A stretch of 32,113 nt of DNA from VGEM01 sp033764265 (GTDB lineage: Bacteria; Pseudomonadota; Alphaproteobacteria; Rhodospirillales; Rhodospirillaceae), in contig JANRJB010000420.1 of the NCBI GenBank assembly GCA_033764265.1, positions 1 to 32,113 of the forward strand, read 5' to 3'. The position numbers were made by a program, and so were the translations under genes. Under the pieces are notes generated by a model. The model was not told the origin of the DNA and made no database searches. It saw nothing but the letters and a program-made list of their open reading frames with translations. Of this stretch, positions 14,554 to 22,245 are shown one piece after another (the stretch's first letter is position 1; each line of letters opens with the position of its first letter).

Positions 14554-16353
14554 CTACTCGACCCGCCGCTCGGGCGCGGCGGCCTCTTCGGCGGCATCGC
14601 GCTCGAACATTTCCTCCAGCTCCCGGGTCGCGGCCTTGACCAGGGTCTCCATCTTCTTCTGGTCGTCGCGGAACCCGGCGTGTTCGTTCAGGCGGCGCTC
14701 GTCATGGGCGCGGAAGCGCTGCATGGTGCGGTCGGCCTCGCGGAACGTCATGCCGATCGCCACCAGCACGTCGCGCGCGGTTTCCAGCGAGGCGGCGAAC
14801 GTCTCGCGCTGGATGTTCGCGATGCCCAGATCCATCAGCCGGTAGGCATGCTGGCGGTTGCGGGCGCGGGCGAACATGGTCAGCCGCGGAAAGTGCCGCC
14901 GCACGGTCTCGGCGGTGCGCAGGTTCGCCTCCACGTCGTCGATCGCCAGTACGAACACCTTGGCGTGCTCGGCGCCGGCGGCGCGCAACAGCTCCAGGCG
15001 CGAGGCGTCGCCATAGTACACCTTGTTGCCGAAGCGCTTGACGAAATCGACGTGCTCGGCGCTGATGTCGAGCGCGGTGAACGGAATTTTGCGCGCCGCC
15101 AGCATGCGCCCGACGATCTGCCCGAACCGGCCGAACCCGGCGATGATCACCCGGGGCTCGTGATCGGGAATCGCCTCGAACGACGGCGCGTCGGGCTTGG
15201 GTGCGATCCGGCGCGTGAGCGCGTCGTTGGCCAGCGCCAGGAACGGCGACAGCGCCATCGACAGGCTGACCACCAGCACCAGGATGTCTTCCTGCGCGCC
15301 GGTCAGCACGCCGGCGGTGACCGCGACCGCGAAGATGACGAACGCGAACTCGCCGCCCTGGGCCACGGTGATCGCCATGTCCTTGGCCGATCGCGGGTCC
15401 AGCGCCCAGCCGCGCGCGAGCAGATACGCCACCGCCGCCTTGGCCGCCAGCAAACCCACGACCAGCGCCGTCATGGTCAGCGGCTGCTCGACCAGCAGGC
15501 CCAGGTTCAACCCCATGCCGACGGTGATGAAGAACAGGCCGAGCAGCAGGCCCTTGAACGGCTCGATGTCGGCTTCAAGTTCGTGGCGGTACTCGGAGTT
15601 GGCCAGCAGCATGCCGGCCAGAAACGCGCCCAGCGCCATCGACACCCCGGCCAGGTCCATCAACAGCGCGGTCGCGGTCACGATCAGCAGCGCGCTGGCC
15701 GTGAACAGCTCGCGGATGCCGGTGCCGGCGATTGCGCGCAGCGCCGGGCGCAGCAGGAAGTGCCCGCCCACCACCACCACGGCGATCACGCCGATGACGC
15801 GGCCGACCGCGAGCCACGGCGGCAGTTCGCCGTCGGCGGCCGCACCCGCGCCCATCAGCGGAACCAGGGCCAGGATCGGAATGGCGGCCACGTCCTGGAA
15901 TAACAGGATGGCAAAGGCGGCGCGGCCGTGGCGCGTCGGCAGCTCGCCGCGCTCGGCCAGGAACTGCAGCGCGAAGGCGGTCGACGACAAGGCCAGCCCC
16001 AGGCCGATCACCAGCGCCGCGTCGGGGCGGAAGCCGGCCGCCGCCACGCCGCCGCCCAGCACCATGGCGGTGGCGATCACCTGCGCGCCGCCTAGGCCGA
16101 ACACCGCGTTGCGCATGGTCCACAACCGCGCCGGTTGCAGCTCCAGCCCGATGATGAACAAGAGCAGCACCACGCCGAACTCGGCGACGTGGTGCAGGGT
16201 CTCGCTATCGGGCACCAGCGACAGCCCCGCCGGGCCGATCGCCGCGCCGGCGATCAGATAGCCCAGCACCGCCCCAAGGCCGAGCCGCTTGAAGATCGGG
16301 ACGACGAACACCGCGGCGGCGAAAAACACCGCGGCTTGGGCCAGCATGTCCAT
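14554..16353 (-). CDS. Kef-type K+/H+ antiporter (CPA2 family) with RCK domain
   Basis: 599 residues. The first 380 residues are a CPA2 sodium/proton-exchanger membrane domain, with LGYLIAGAAIGPAGLSL, ELQPARLWTMRNAVFG, the FQDVAAIP motif (152-159) and an AQGGEFAFV motif (331-339). Residues about 400-520 are a TrkA-N/RCK nucleotide-binding domain with GFGRFG (406-411) and a strand-final Asp in ALDIS. The C-terminal 60 residues are charged and helical. This is the architecture of KefB/KefC, glutathione- or nucleotide-gated potassium exporters, and of YbaL. No separate KefF/KefG ancillary protein is nearby, so gating by glutathione is uncertain. An alternative start two codons downstream (MLAQ) changes little. 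It is followed by the serine hydrolase with a 15-bp gap. Confidence 0.9.
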   Translation of the reverse strand: MDMLAQAAVFFAAAVFVVPIFKRLGLGAVLGYLIAGAAIGPAGLSLVPDSETLHHVAEFGVVLLLFIIGLELQPARLWTMRNAVFGLGGAQVIATAMVLGGGVAAAGFRPDAALVIGLGLALSSTAFALQFLAERGELPTRHGRAAFAILLFQDVAAIPILALVPLMGAGAAADGELPPWLAVGRVIGVIAVVVVGGHFLLRPALRAIAGTGIRELFTASALLIVTATALLMDLAGVSMALGAFLAGMLLANSEYRHELEADIEPFKGLLLGLFFITVGMGLNLGLLVEQPLTMTALVVGLLAAKAAVAYLLARGWALDPRSAKDMAITVAQGGEFAFVIFAVAVTAGVLTGAQEDILVLVVSLSMALSPFLALANDALTRRIAPKPDAPSFEAIPDHEPRVIIAGFGRFGQIVGRMLAARKIPFTALDISAEHVDFVKRFGNKVYYGDASRLELLRAAGAEHAKVFVLAIDDVEANLRTAETVRRHFPRLTMFARARNRQHAYRLMDLGIANIQRETFAASLETARDVLVAIGMTFREADRTMQRFRAHDERRLNEHAGFRDDQKKMETLVKAATRELEEMFERDAAEEAAAPERRVE

Positions 16354-16487
16354 GAACGCTCCGCCGCGCGTCGCGCTGGATGCGCGATCAGGATGAGGGC
16401 GACCCCATCGTGGCGCCCATCAAGGCGCCCATCATGGCGAACGGCGGCAACTGTGCAAGCGCGGCGCTGGCCGCTGCGGTCCGCGCG

Positions 16488-17240
16488 TCAGCCCTCCGGC
16501 CCGAACCCGGTCTGCACGCGCGGCCCGGCGGTGGGCAACGGGTCCGGCCCCGGTCGGGTGCGGGTCTTTTCGACCGCGTCGATCCCGTCCAGGCGCCGGC
16601 GCAGCGCCTGCACCTCGGCGGTCAGCGCGCACAGGGCCTTGGCCGTCGGGTCGGGCAGGTCGTCGCTGGGCGCGCCGTAGGGGGCGAAGGATTCCAGCCG
16701 CGCGCTCACCGTTTCCTCGACCGCCTGGGCCGGAATGCCGACCACGGTGACGTTCTCGGCCACGTCCTTCAGCACCACGGCATTGGCACCGACGCGGGCG
16801 TTGCGCCGCACGGTGATCGGCCCCAGCACCTGCGCGCCCGCGCCGATCACTACGCCGTCCTCGAGCCGAGGATGGCGGCGGCCGATCAGCTCGGTGCCGG
16901 TGCCGATGCCGCCCAGCGTCACGCCGTGGTACAGCGTCACGTCGTCGCCGATGATCGCCGTTTCGCCGATCACCACGCCGGTGCCGTGGTCGATGAAGAA
17001 CCGCCGGCCGATGGTCGCGCCCGGGTGAATCTCGATGCCCGACATCGCCCGCCCCAGTTCCGAGACCAGCCGCGCCAGGAACTTCGCGCCCGGCACGCCC
17101 ATGCGCCACAGCGCGTTGGCCAGGCGGTGGAACAACATCGCCCGCACGCCCGGGTACAACAGGGCGATCTCGAGCCGGCTGCGCGCGGCGGGGTCGCGCG
17201 CCTTGATGGAGTCGAGGTAGGCGATCAGGCGGGAGTACAT
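16488..17240 (-). CDS. cysE: Serine O-acetyltransferase
   Basis: 250 residues. The short helical N-terminus (RLIAYLDSIKARDPAARS), the PGVRAMLFHRLANALW segment and the hexapeptide left-handed beta-helix with GIEIHPGATIGRRFFIDHG, GVVIGETAIIGDDVTLYHG and GRRHPRLEDGVVIGAGAQVLG are hallmarks of CysE/EpsC. The enzyme makes O-acetylserine from serine and acetyl-CoA, the carbon precursor of cysteine. His in IDHG and in RRHPR are the known active-site positions of the family. After the beta-helix comes an unusual 60-residue tail with a coiled segment (LCALTAEVQALRRRLDGID) and a Pro-rich end. The ATG at 17240 is chosen over 17351 because the upstream stretch is Arg/Gly-rich and not conserved-looking. 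An Lrp/AsnC regulator is transcribed divergently 188 bp away and may control it. Confidence 0.92.
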   Translation of the reverse strand: MYSRLIAYLDSIKARDPAARSRLEIALLYPGVRAMLFHRLANALWRMGVPGAKFLARLVSELGRAMSGIEIHPGATIGRRFFIDHGTGVVIGETAIIGDDVTLYHGVTLGGIGTGTELIGRRHPRLEDGVVIGAGAQVLGPITVRRNARVGANAVVLKDVAENVTVVGIPAQAVEETVSARLESFAPYGAPSDDLPDPTAKALCALTAEVQALRRRLDGIDAVEKTRTRPGPDPLPTAGPRVQTGFGPEG

Positions 17241-17428
17241 GAACGGACGTCCGGGTCGATGGCGGCGCAGGCGTGGGCCGAGTCGCTTGCCCTTAGCAGG
17301 AAATCCCGGCAATCGGGGAAATTTTTCTCCGTAGGCCAGAAATGATGCCAATTTTCAGATGATTCTTCTCCCGGTGCCCGTTAAAACCACGAATTCCTTT
17401 TCCTGCCCCAACCGCCGGAGCCGCCGCC

Positions 17429-17911
17429 ATGGACGCCATCGACCGCAAGATCCTCGCCATTCTGCAAGTCAACGCCGGCCTGTCGATCGCCGAGGTGGCC
17501 GCCCGCGTCGGGCTGTCGCAGACCCCGGCGTGGAAGCGCATCCAGAAGCTCGAGCAGCAGGGCGTGATCAAAGGCCGCGTCGCCGTGCTCGACGCCAAGA
17601 AGCTGAGCCTCGGCCTCACCGTCTTCGTCATCCTGCGCACCAATCAGCACGACGACACCTGGCTCAATCGCTTCGCCCGCGCGGTCAAGGACATGCCCGA
17701 GATCACCGCCATCTGGCGCATGGCCGGCGACATCGACTATCTGCTGCGCGTCGTGGTCAGGGACATGGAGGCCTACGACGCCTTCTACAAGCGGCTGATC
17801 AAGCGCATCCCGCTCAACGACGTGTCGTCGGCCTTCGTGATGGAGGAACTGAAGTACACCACCGCGCTGCCGATCGACGGGCTCGAGCCCAAGCCCGCCG
17901 CGGCGGCGTGA
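17429..17911 (+). CDS. Lrp/AsnC family transcriptional regulator
   Basis: 160 residues. The first 60 residues are a winged helix-turn-helix (MDAIDRKILAILQVNAGLS, then IAEVAARVGLSQTPAWKRIQKLE). The remainder is a RAM ligand-binding domain with ITAIWRMAGDIDYLLRVVV and DMEAYDAFYKRLI, followed by SSAFVMEELKYTTALPI. Length and motifs are typical of full-length Lrp/AsnC proteins, which sense amino acids and bind DNA as octamers. It is divergent from cysE, so cysteine- or serine-responsive control of cysE is a reasonable guess. The 188-bp shared upstream gap contains an A/T-rich stretch (about 17320-17360), unusual for this window, where binding sites are likely. The C-terminal Ala run is unremarkable. 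Confidence 0.92.
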   Translation: MDAIDRKILAILQVNAGLSIAEVAARVGLSQTPAWKRIQKLEQQGVIKGRVAVLDAKKLSLGLTVFVILRTNQHDDTWLNRFARAVKDMPEITAIWRMAGDIDYLLRVVVRDMEAYDAFYKRLIKRIPLNDVSSAFVMEELKYTTALPIDGLEPKPAAAA

Positions 17912-18149
17912 GGGGCGGCGAAGTTGAAAAGTTCACACCACAAACGCACGAAGAAACGCGGCGCAAGACCGTCGGCGCCGAGCGGGCCGTCACGCGACAA
18001 GAGCGGTGACTTACCGTTCGGAACGTGGTTGATGTCCGCATCACGCCCAGGCATCGACCTGAGCCCGGCTTTGAAAAAACTGCGTCAGGGAAGGTTTCGA
18101 AAGGTCAAGTTCACCTGACGACATTCACCGCCGCTTACACGCCGCAACC
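17912..18149. other. 238-bp convergent intergenic region, no convincing gene
   Basis: It lies between the Lrp/AsnC stop and the M20 amidohydrolase stop. A forward 64-codon frame (17924-18118), very rich in Lys, Arg and Ser, is open but has no recognisable domain; a GGCGGCG-type upstream sequence is a poor ribosome-binding site. I see no clear hairpin followed by a T-run. Confidence 0.4.
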
Positions 18150-19619
18150 CTACCGCACCTTGACCGGCGCCATCTGGCCGTCGGGGATGGCGGTCTGCCA
18201 CGTTAGCGGCTCGCGGATGGTCTTGAAGTCGGCCTTGACGCGTTTCAGCGCCGCCGGGTCGGTGTAAAGGTCGACCGCGGTGGCCGCGATCACCTTGGCC
18301 GCCACCATCATCGCCTTGGTGCCGATGCTGGTGCCGGTGGCCGCCACCACCGGCCAAGAATGCATCGGCAGGCCGTGGCCCATGGCCGCCACCGTGAAGC
18401 CGCCGGTCGGCACGAACCACGACACGTCGCCCACGTCCGTCGAGGCGATGCCTTCGCCCAGCGTCTCGGCCAGCGGTTTCAGGCCGGTGTGGAGCGTGTA
18501 GGGCGCCTTGCTGTAGTCGAAGCCGAACGGGTCCTTGAAGTTGCGCTGCGTGGTGGCGGCGAACTCCACTTCGGTCTCGTCCCACACCGGCGGGCCGATC
18601 GCGGCGAAGTTCTTGTGGATGATCTCGTTCAGGGCCCGTGGCATCAGCATGTCGTGGGTTTCGGATTGCACCTCGACCGCGGCCAGCGTGGTCTGGGTCA
18701 TCATCGCCGCGCCCTCGGCGATCGTCCGCGTCCAGTCGAAGTAGGCCTTGGCGTCGGTGAAGCTGTTGGCGCGCACGTAGTACCAGACCTCGGCGGTCGA
18801 CGGCACCACGTTGGGCTGACCGCCGCCCTGGGTGATGACCGAGTGGATGCGCGCGTCCTGCTTGATGTGCTCGCGCATGTACTGCACGCCGACGCTCATC
18901 AGCTCCACCGCGTCGAGCGCGCTGCGCCCCGAGTACGGCGCGGCCGAGGCGTGGGCCGAGGCGCCGGCGAAGCGGAACTTGGCGTTGATCAGTGCCTTCG
19001 AGCTGCGGTAGGGCACCTCGTTCTCGTCGCCGGCGTGCCAGTGCAGGATGACGTCGTCGTCCTTCATCAGGCCCGCGCGCAGCATGTAGACCTTGCCGAT
19101 GCCGGTTTCCTCGGCCGGCGTGCCGTACAGCTTGACCGTGCCCTTGATGTCGCCGCGCGCGATCAGCTGCTTGACGGCGATCGCCCCGCCGACCGACCCG
19201 ACGCCGAAGATCGAATGGCCGCAGGCGTGCCCCGCCATCGGGTTGGCGCCCGGCGCCGGTACCGCCTCGGCCGACTGGGTGATGCCGAGCAACGCGTCGA
19301 ACTCCGCCAGGATGCCGATCACCGGCGCGCCCGAGCCGTAAGTGGCCACGAACGCCGTCGGCATGCCGGCGACGCCGGACTCGACCGCGAAGCCCTCGGC
19401 CGTGAGAATGTCCTGCAGTTCGGCCGAGGACTTGAACTCCTCCAGGCCCGGCTCGGCGGCGGTCCAGATCACCCGGTTGGCTTGCTCCAGCCGCTTCATC
19501 TTGCCGTCGATGTAGGCGGCCGCGTCGGTCTTCAGCTTGCCGGCGTCGGCGGCGAACGCGCAGGCCGGTGCGATGGCCAGCACAATGGACACGGCCAGGG
19601 CCGCGAATTTACGTATCAT
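18150..19619 (-). CDS. Secreted M20-family amidohydrolase (AbgB-like)
   Basis: 489 residues. A signal peptide (MIRKFAALAVSIVLAIAPACAFA) indicates periplasmic export. The metallopeptidase M20 pattern is clear: GILAEFDALLG, then GANPMAGHACGHSIFG with metal-binding His residues, the catalytic Glu pair in GTPAEETGIGK, LHWHAGDEN, and the dimerisation domain with SAHASAAPYSGRSALDAVELM. The group hydrolyses N-acyl or aminobenzoyl amino acids, and AbgB and related carboxypeptidases are the nearest named relatives. The substrate here is unknown. The ATG at 19619 follows a good GAGAGGA ribosome-binding site; the frame stays open to 20099, but that stretch overlaps the toxin-antitoxin genes and is rejected. 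It sits 32 bp downstream of the MazF toxin gene on the same strand, so read-through is possible. Confidence 0.88.
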   Translation of the reverse strand: MIRKFAALAVSIVLAIAPACAFAADAGKLKTDAAAYIDGKMKRLEQANRVIWTAAEPGLEEFKSSAELQDILTAEGFAVESGVAGMPTAFVATYGSGAPVIGILAEFDALLGITQSAEAVPAPGANPMAGHACGHSIFGVGSVGGAIAVKQLIARGDIKGTVKLYGTPAEETGIGKVYMLRAGLMKDDDVILHWHAGDENEVPYRSSKALINAKFRFAGASAHASAAPYSGRSALDAVELMSVGVQYMREHIKQDARIHSVITQGGGQPNVVPSTAEVWYYVRANSFTDAKAYFDWTRTIAEGAAMMTQTTLAAVEVQSETHDMLMPRALNEIIHKNFAAIGPPVWDETEVEFAATTQRNFKDPFGFDYSKAPYTLHTGLKPLAETLGEGIASTDVGDVSWFVPTGGFTVAAMGHGLPMHSWPVVAATGTSIGTKAMMVAAKVIAATAVDLYTDPAALKRVKADFKTIREPLTWQTAIPDGQMAPVKVR

Positions 19620-19651
19620 GGCGATCGTTCCTCTCCTCGGACGGTCGCAGC

Positions 19652-19984
19652 TTACGAAAACATCTCGACCAGGACAGCCGAAATCAGCTTGGCGCTGGCC
19701 GGGGAAATCGTCCCGACGTTCTTGATCGCGCGGCTCGTGTCGATACTGCGCAATTGGTCGAGCGCCACTTCCCCCGTCTTGCCGCCGAATTTCACCGCCA
19801 CGCGGCTCGGATAGCGCCGGAACGTCGTTGTCATCGGCGCGACGATCACGGTGTCGAGGTGCAGGTTCATCTCGTCGGGCGAGATCACGACGCACGGCCG
19901 CGTCTTGCGGATTTCCGCGCCGACCGTAGGGTCGAGTGCCACCAGGACCACGTCGAAGCGCCTGAGCGGCTTCACCACCGCCAT
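19652..19984 (-). CDS. MazF/PemK-type toxin endoribonuclease
   Basis: 110 residues from the ATG at 19984. The MazF/PemK fold is indicated by RRFDVVLVALDPTVGAEIRKTRPCVVIS, with the conserved RPCVV core strand, then VIVAPMTTTFRRYPSRV and LDQLRSIDTSR. Toxins of this family cut mRNA at short sequence motifs. An in-frame ATG at 19999 would add five residues. The gene overlaps the upstream antitoxin by 13 bp (or 28 bp with the longer start), which enforces coupled expression and is typical of such pairs. The cognate antitoxin immediately upstream is AbrB/MazE-like. The key residues look intact, so an active toxin is expected. Confidence 0.88.
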   Translation of the reverse strand: MAVVKPLRRFDVVLVALDPTVGAEIRKTRPCVVISPDEMNLHLDTVIVAPMTTTFRRYPSRVAVKFGGKTGEVALDQLRSIDTSRAIKNVGTISPASAKLISAVLVEMFS

Positions 19985-20244
19985 TCGCGGCGGTCCCACA
20001 CTTGCGAGACGTGATCGGGCAGCGGGCCGTCGTCGGCCGCGCGCACCTTCTTTTTAGGCGCGGCATTGGCGGAGGCCGCAAACCGGGCGTCCCAGTCATG
20101 CCGTGGCCGCCGCCGCGGCCGGATCACGATCGCGCCGTGCTCTACCGACAGGTCCGCGGTCGCGTGCAAGCTGCACTGATCCAGTACTGCCTTCGGCAGA
20201 CGAACGCCCCGCGAATTACCGATCTTGATGATCTCGACTTTCAT
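19972..20244 (-). CDS. MazE/AbrB-type antitoxin
   Basis: 90 residues. The N-terminal 48 residues (MKVEIIKIGNSRGVRLPKAV, then LSVEHGAIVIRP) are a SpoVT/AbrB swapped-hairpin DNA-binding domain as in MazE. The C-terminal part is basic then acidic (RRRPRHDWDARF, KKKVRAADDGPLPD) and would wrap around and neutralise the toxin. It precedes and overlaps the MazF gene. A 10-bp perfect palindrome sits 20 bp upstream of the start codon and is a good candidate for its autoregulatory site. The pair is inserted between two hydrolase genes that run in the same direction, with 52 bp on the upstream side. Confidence 0.88.
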   Translation of the reverse strand: MKVEIIKIGNSRGVRLPKAVLDQCSLHATADLSVEHGAIVIRPRRRPRHDWDARFAASANAAPKKKVRAADDGPLPDHVSQVWDRREWRW

Positions 20245-20263
20245 GCCTGCACAGTAATTCCAA

Positions 20264-20273
20264 TGTAGCTACA
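20264..20273. promoter_or_regulatory. Palindrome upstream of mazE-like gene, candidate operator
   Basis: TGTAGCTACA is a perfect 10-bp palindrome 20 bp upstream of the antitoxin start, inside a locally A/T-richer stretch. On the reverse strand it falls between TTGCAC (20274-20279) and TACTGT (20251-20256), a weak promoter-like pair with 17-bp spacing. Antitoxins of the AbrB/MazE type usually repress their own promoter through such inverted repeats. Confidence 0.4.
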
Positions 20274-20296
20274 GTGCAAGCCGCCGTCCGCGCCCT

Positions 20297-21514
20297 TTAC
20301 CTCACGATCTTGCCGTCCTTGACCCACACCTCGCCGCCGGCGGTGATGGTGCTGTCGGTGAACAGGTCGCGCCAGCGATAGTACGTGCCCGGCACCGCGC
20401 CGCCGACCTCGGTGTTGGTGCCGATGCCCAGACGCACCACGCCCGCGCCGTAGCCATAGTAGGGAATCCACGGGTCTTTCGCCGGCACGGCCAAGTGCGG
20501 ATTGAAGCCCAGGCCGAACTCGCGGAACACCCGCACGCTCTCGGGCTGGCGGTCGAGCTCGGCGCGGGCGTGCTCGACACCGCGCTCGGCCGCGATGTCG
20601 ACGATCTTGCCCTGCCTGAAGGCGAGTTTCAGGCCCCACACCGTCTGGCCGTTCCAGCGGCTGGGCGGAAAGGCAATCACGCCGTCGACCGTGTCTTCCA
20701 GCGGCGCGACGCGGATCACGCCCGGCGGAATCTCGACTTCGCGGTCGAGGATGGTGGGCGCGGCCCGCATGCGCGCGGCCGAGGCGTCGCCGTCCTGGCG
20801 GATGACGTGCCGCTCGCCGATGCGGAACGCGAGATCGGTGCCGTCGGGGGTGGTGATGCGCACCGGTCCTTTGCGCATCGCCGCCGTGAAACGCTGCTGT
20901 TGATCGGCCAGGGCGCCGTAGTCGGTGTCCAGGATCGCGCGCTGGTAGATGTCGTCCACCGTCTGCATCGCCGGCGGCGGCTGGCCCGGCAGCACGGTGA
21001 TGCCCGACAGTCCCAGGTCGTTGCCGAGCGGGCCGTAGGGGTCGGTCCAGTGGAAGTGGATGGTGCGGCGCGGACCCTTGGCGGTTTCCAGCAGAATCTG
21101 GAACGCCTTGTAAGCCGGATGTGCCGGGTTGGTGCCGGGCAGCATGATGCCGACCTCGACGTCGGCCAGCAGTTTCACATACTCATCCCGCGCCGCTTCA
21201 AGGCCCTGTTGCAGGGTCTTGCGGTCGAAGCCCTCGGCGTAGGGCGTGCGCAGCACGTCGATCACGCCCAGGTCGACACCACCGGCCTGCATCACGGCGT
21301 AGCGGATATGGGGGATGAACTCGTTCATGTAGCCCGGCATCGCCACCGAGATGACGCGCTCGCCGGGTTGCAGCTGCAATTGCGCGACGATGCGCTCGGC
21401 GATGGCCTGGTGGCGGATGGTGTGCTGCGGCAGCGTGCCGGCCTGGGCCCAGGCCGTGCCTGCCGCGAAGCTGCCGATCGCCCAACCGCACACAGCGGTC
21501 AACCAGCGGGTCAT
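20297..21514 (-). CDS. Exported M29-like (aminopeptidase T fold) protein, altered metal site
   Basis: 405 residues with a signal peptide ending at AWA23. The body resembles the M29 aminopeptidase family: LQLQPGERVISVAMPG (47-61), PDGTDLAFRIGER (223-235), IPPGVIRVAPLEDTVDGVI (262-280), GKIVDIAAERG (302-312), FGLGFNPHL (333-341) and GIGTNTEVGG (363-372). In ordinary M29 enzymes the third block carries a metal-binding Glu (GEV); here it reads GVI, and the LGE/His blocks are also changed. So it may not be a dinuclear metallopeptidase; relatives of the fold include dioxygenases such as NicX. Export to the periplasm is also unusual for M29. The ATG at 21514 begins the signal peptide; the earlier one at 21553 does not. 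Function unknown; genomes usually label it leucyl aminopeptidase. Confidence 0.65.
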   Translation of the reverse strand: MTRWLTAVCGWAIGSFAAGTAWAQAGTLPQHTIRHQAIAERIVAQLQLQPGERVISVAMPGYMNEFIPHIRYAVMQAGGVDLGVIDVLRTPYAEGFDRKTLQQGLEAARDEYVKLLADVEVGIMLPGTNPAHPAYKAFQILLETAKGPRRTIHFHWTDPYGPLGNDLGLSGITVLPGQPPPAMQTVDDIYQRAILDTDYGALADQQQRFTAAMRKGPVRITTPDGTDLAFRIGERHVIRQDGDASAARMRAAPTILDREVEIPPGVIRVAPLEDTVDGVIAFPPSRWNGQTVWGLKLAFRQGKIVDIAAERGVEHARAELDRQPESVRVFREFGLGFNPHLAVPAKDPWIPYYGYGAGVVRLGIGTNTEVGGAVPGTYYRWRDLFTDSTITAGGEVWVKDGKIVR

Positions 21515-21574
21515 GCGTGTTCCTCCCACCCCTGACGCGGCCAGTTTAGCCAAGCCGCGGATCAGCGCACGCGG

Positions 21575-21603
21575 TGAAATTCGTCGGGCGCGTCATATAT
21601 AAT
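21575..21603 (+). promoter_or_regulatory. Promoter of cueR-like gene
   Basis: A perfect TATAAT -10 box lies at 21598-21603 in the unusually A/T-rich stretch CATATATAATGG, 25 bases before the ATG at 21629. With a 17-bp spacer the -35 position would be TGAAAT (21575-21580), a weak match. No MerR-type 19-bp spacer with flanking dyad is evident, so autoregulation through this site is not supported. Confidence 0.5.
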
Positions 21604-21628
21604 GGGCATCCGCAACCGGAGACCGGCC

Positions 21629-22027
21629 ATGAACATCGGCGCGGCGGCGCGGGCCTCGGGCCTGCCGCCCAAGACCATCCGCTACTACGAGGACTCGGGC
21701 CTGATCCGCCCGGCGGCGCGGCACGCCAACGGCTACCGCGACTATTCCGCCGCCGACGTGCACAAGCTGAAATTCGTGCGTCATGCGCGCGAACTGGGGT
21801 TCTCGGTGGAACAGTGCGGCGAGCTGTTGTCGCTCTACGACGACCACCGCCGCCACGCCGGCGACGTGAAGGCCCTGGTCACCAAGCACATCGCCGACAT
21901 CGACGCCAAGATGACCGATCTGGCGCGCATCAGGGCCGCGCTGTCGCACCTGGTCGCCTGCTGCGCCGGCGGCGAACGGCCCGAGTGCCCGATCCTCGAC
22001 GGCCTCGCCGACGATCACCAACACTAA
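21629..22027 (+). CDS. cueR: CueR-type Cu(I)-responsive MerR regulator
   Basis: 132 residues. The MerR winged-helix domain (MNIGAAARASGLPPKTIRYYEDSGLI) and dimerisation helix are complete. The metal loop has C112 and C120 (CAGGERPECPI), the same positions and spacing as the Cu(I) ligands of Escherichia coli CueR. Position 77, a Ser in E. coli CueR and a Cys in sensors of divalent metals such as ZntR and MerR, is Ala here (RHAGDV), which agrees with selectivity for monovalent Cu/Ag/Au. It should activate copper-export genes by distorting 19-bp-spaced promoters. No copper ATPase is adjacent; the nearest copper genes are the cluster at 1.1-9.8 kb. I choose the ATG at 21629, since CueR proteins begin MNI directly at the helix-turn-helix. 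Confidence 0.9.
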   Translation: MNIGAAARASGLPPKTIRYYEDSGLIRPAARHANGYRDYSAADVHKLKFVRHARELGFSVEQCGELLSLYDDHRRHAGDVKALVTKHIADIDAKMTDLARIRAALSHLVACCAGGERPECPILDGLADDHQH

Positions 22028-22245
22028 GTCGAACAAGAAGTCCGACACCCAGTCGCGGCGCGCGAGGTCACCGAAACGTGGCTGAATCAGGGCGATTACC
22101 CTGCTGCCGTGCATGACAGCCATGCGCGATGCGGGGTTTTCGCGCGGGCCGGCGATGCGTAAACGGACGGCCCTCGTGACGAACGGGTCTGGCGGCCTGT
22201 TGGCCGGCCCCGCGCGGCGCGAGCGTTTTGGAAAAGGAACATCAC

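Noticed and set aside
14680..15903. Forward open frame of about 407 codons opposite the Kef antiporter
   Set aside because: Composition is Arg/His/Gln-rich with no domain; the antiporter and RCK motifs on the reverse strand are unambiguous.
17924..18118. Possible small Lys/Arg-rich protein of 64 residues
   Set aside because: No domain, poor ribosome-binding site and unusual composition; kept only as a note in the intergenic entry.
19620..20099. Extended N-terminus for the M20 amidohydrolase
   Set aside because: The extension overlaps both toxin-antitoxin genes, lacks homology-like content and would bury the signal peptide at 19619.
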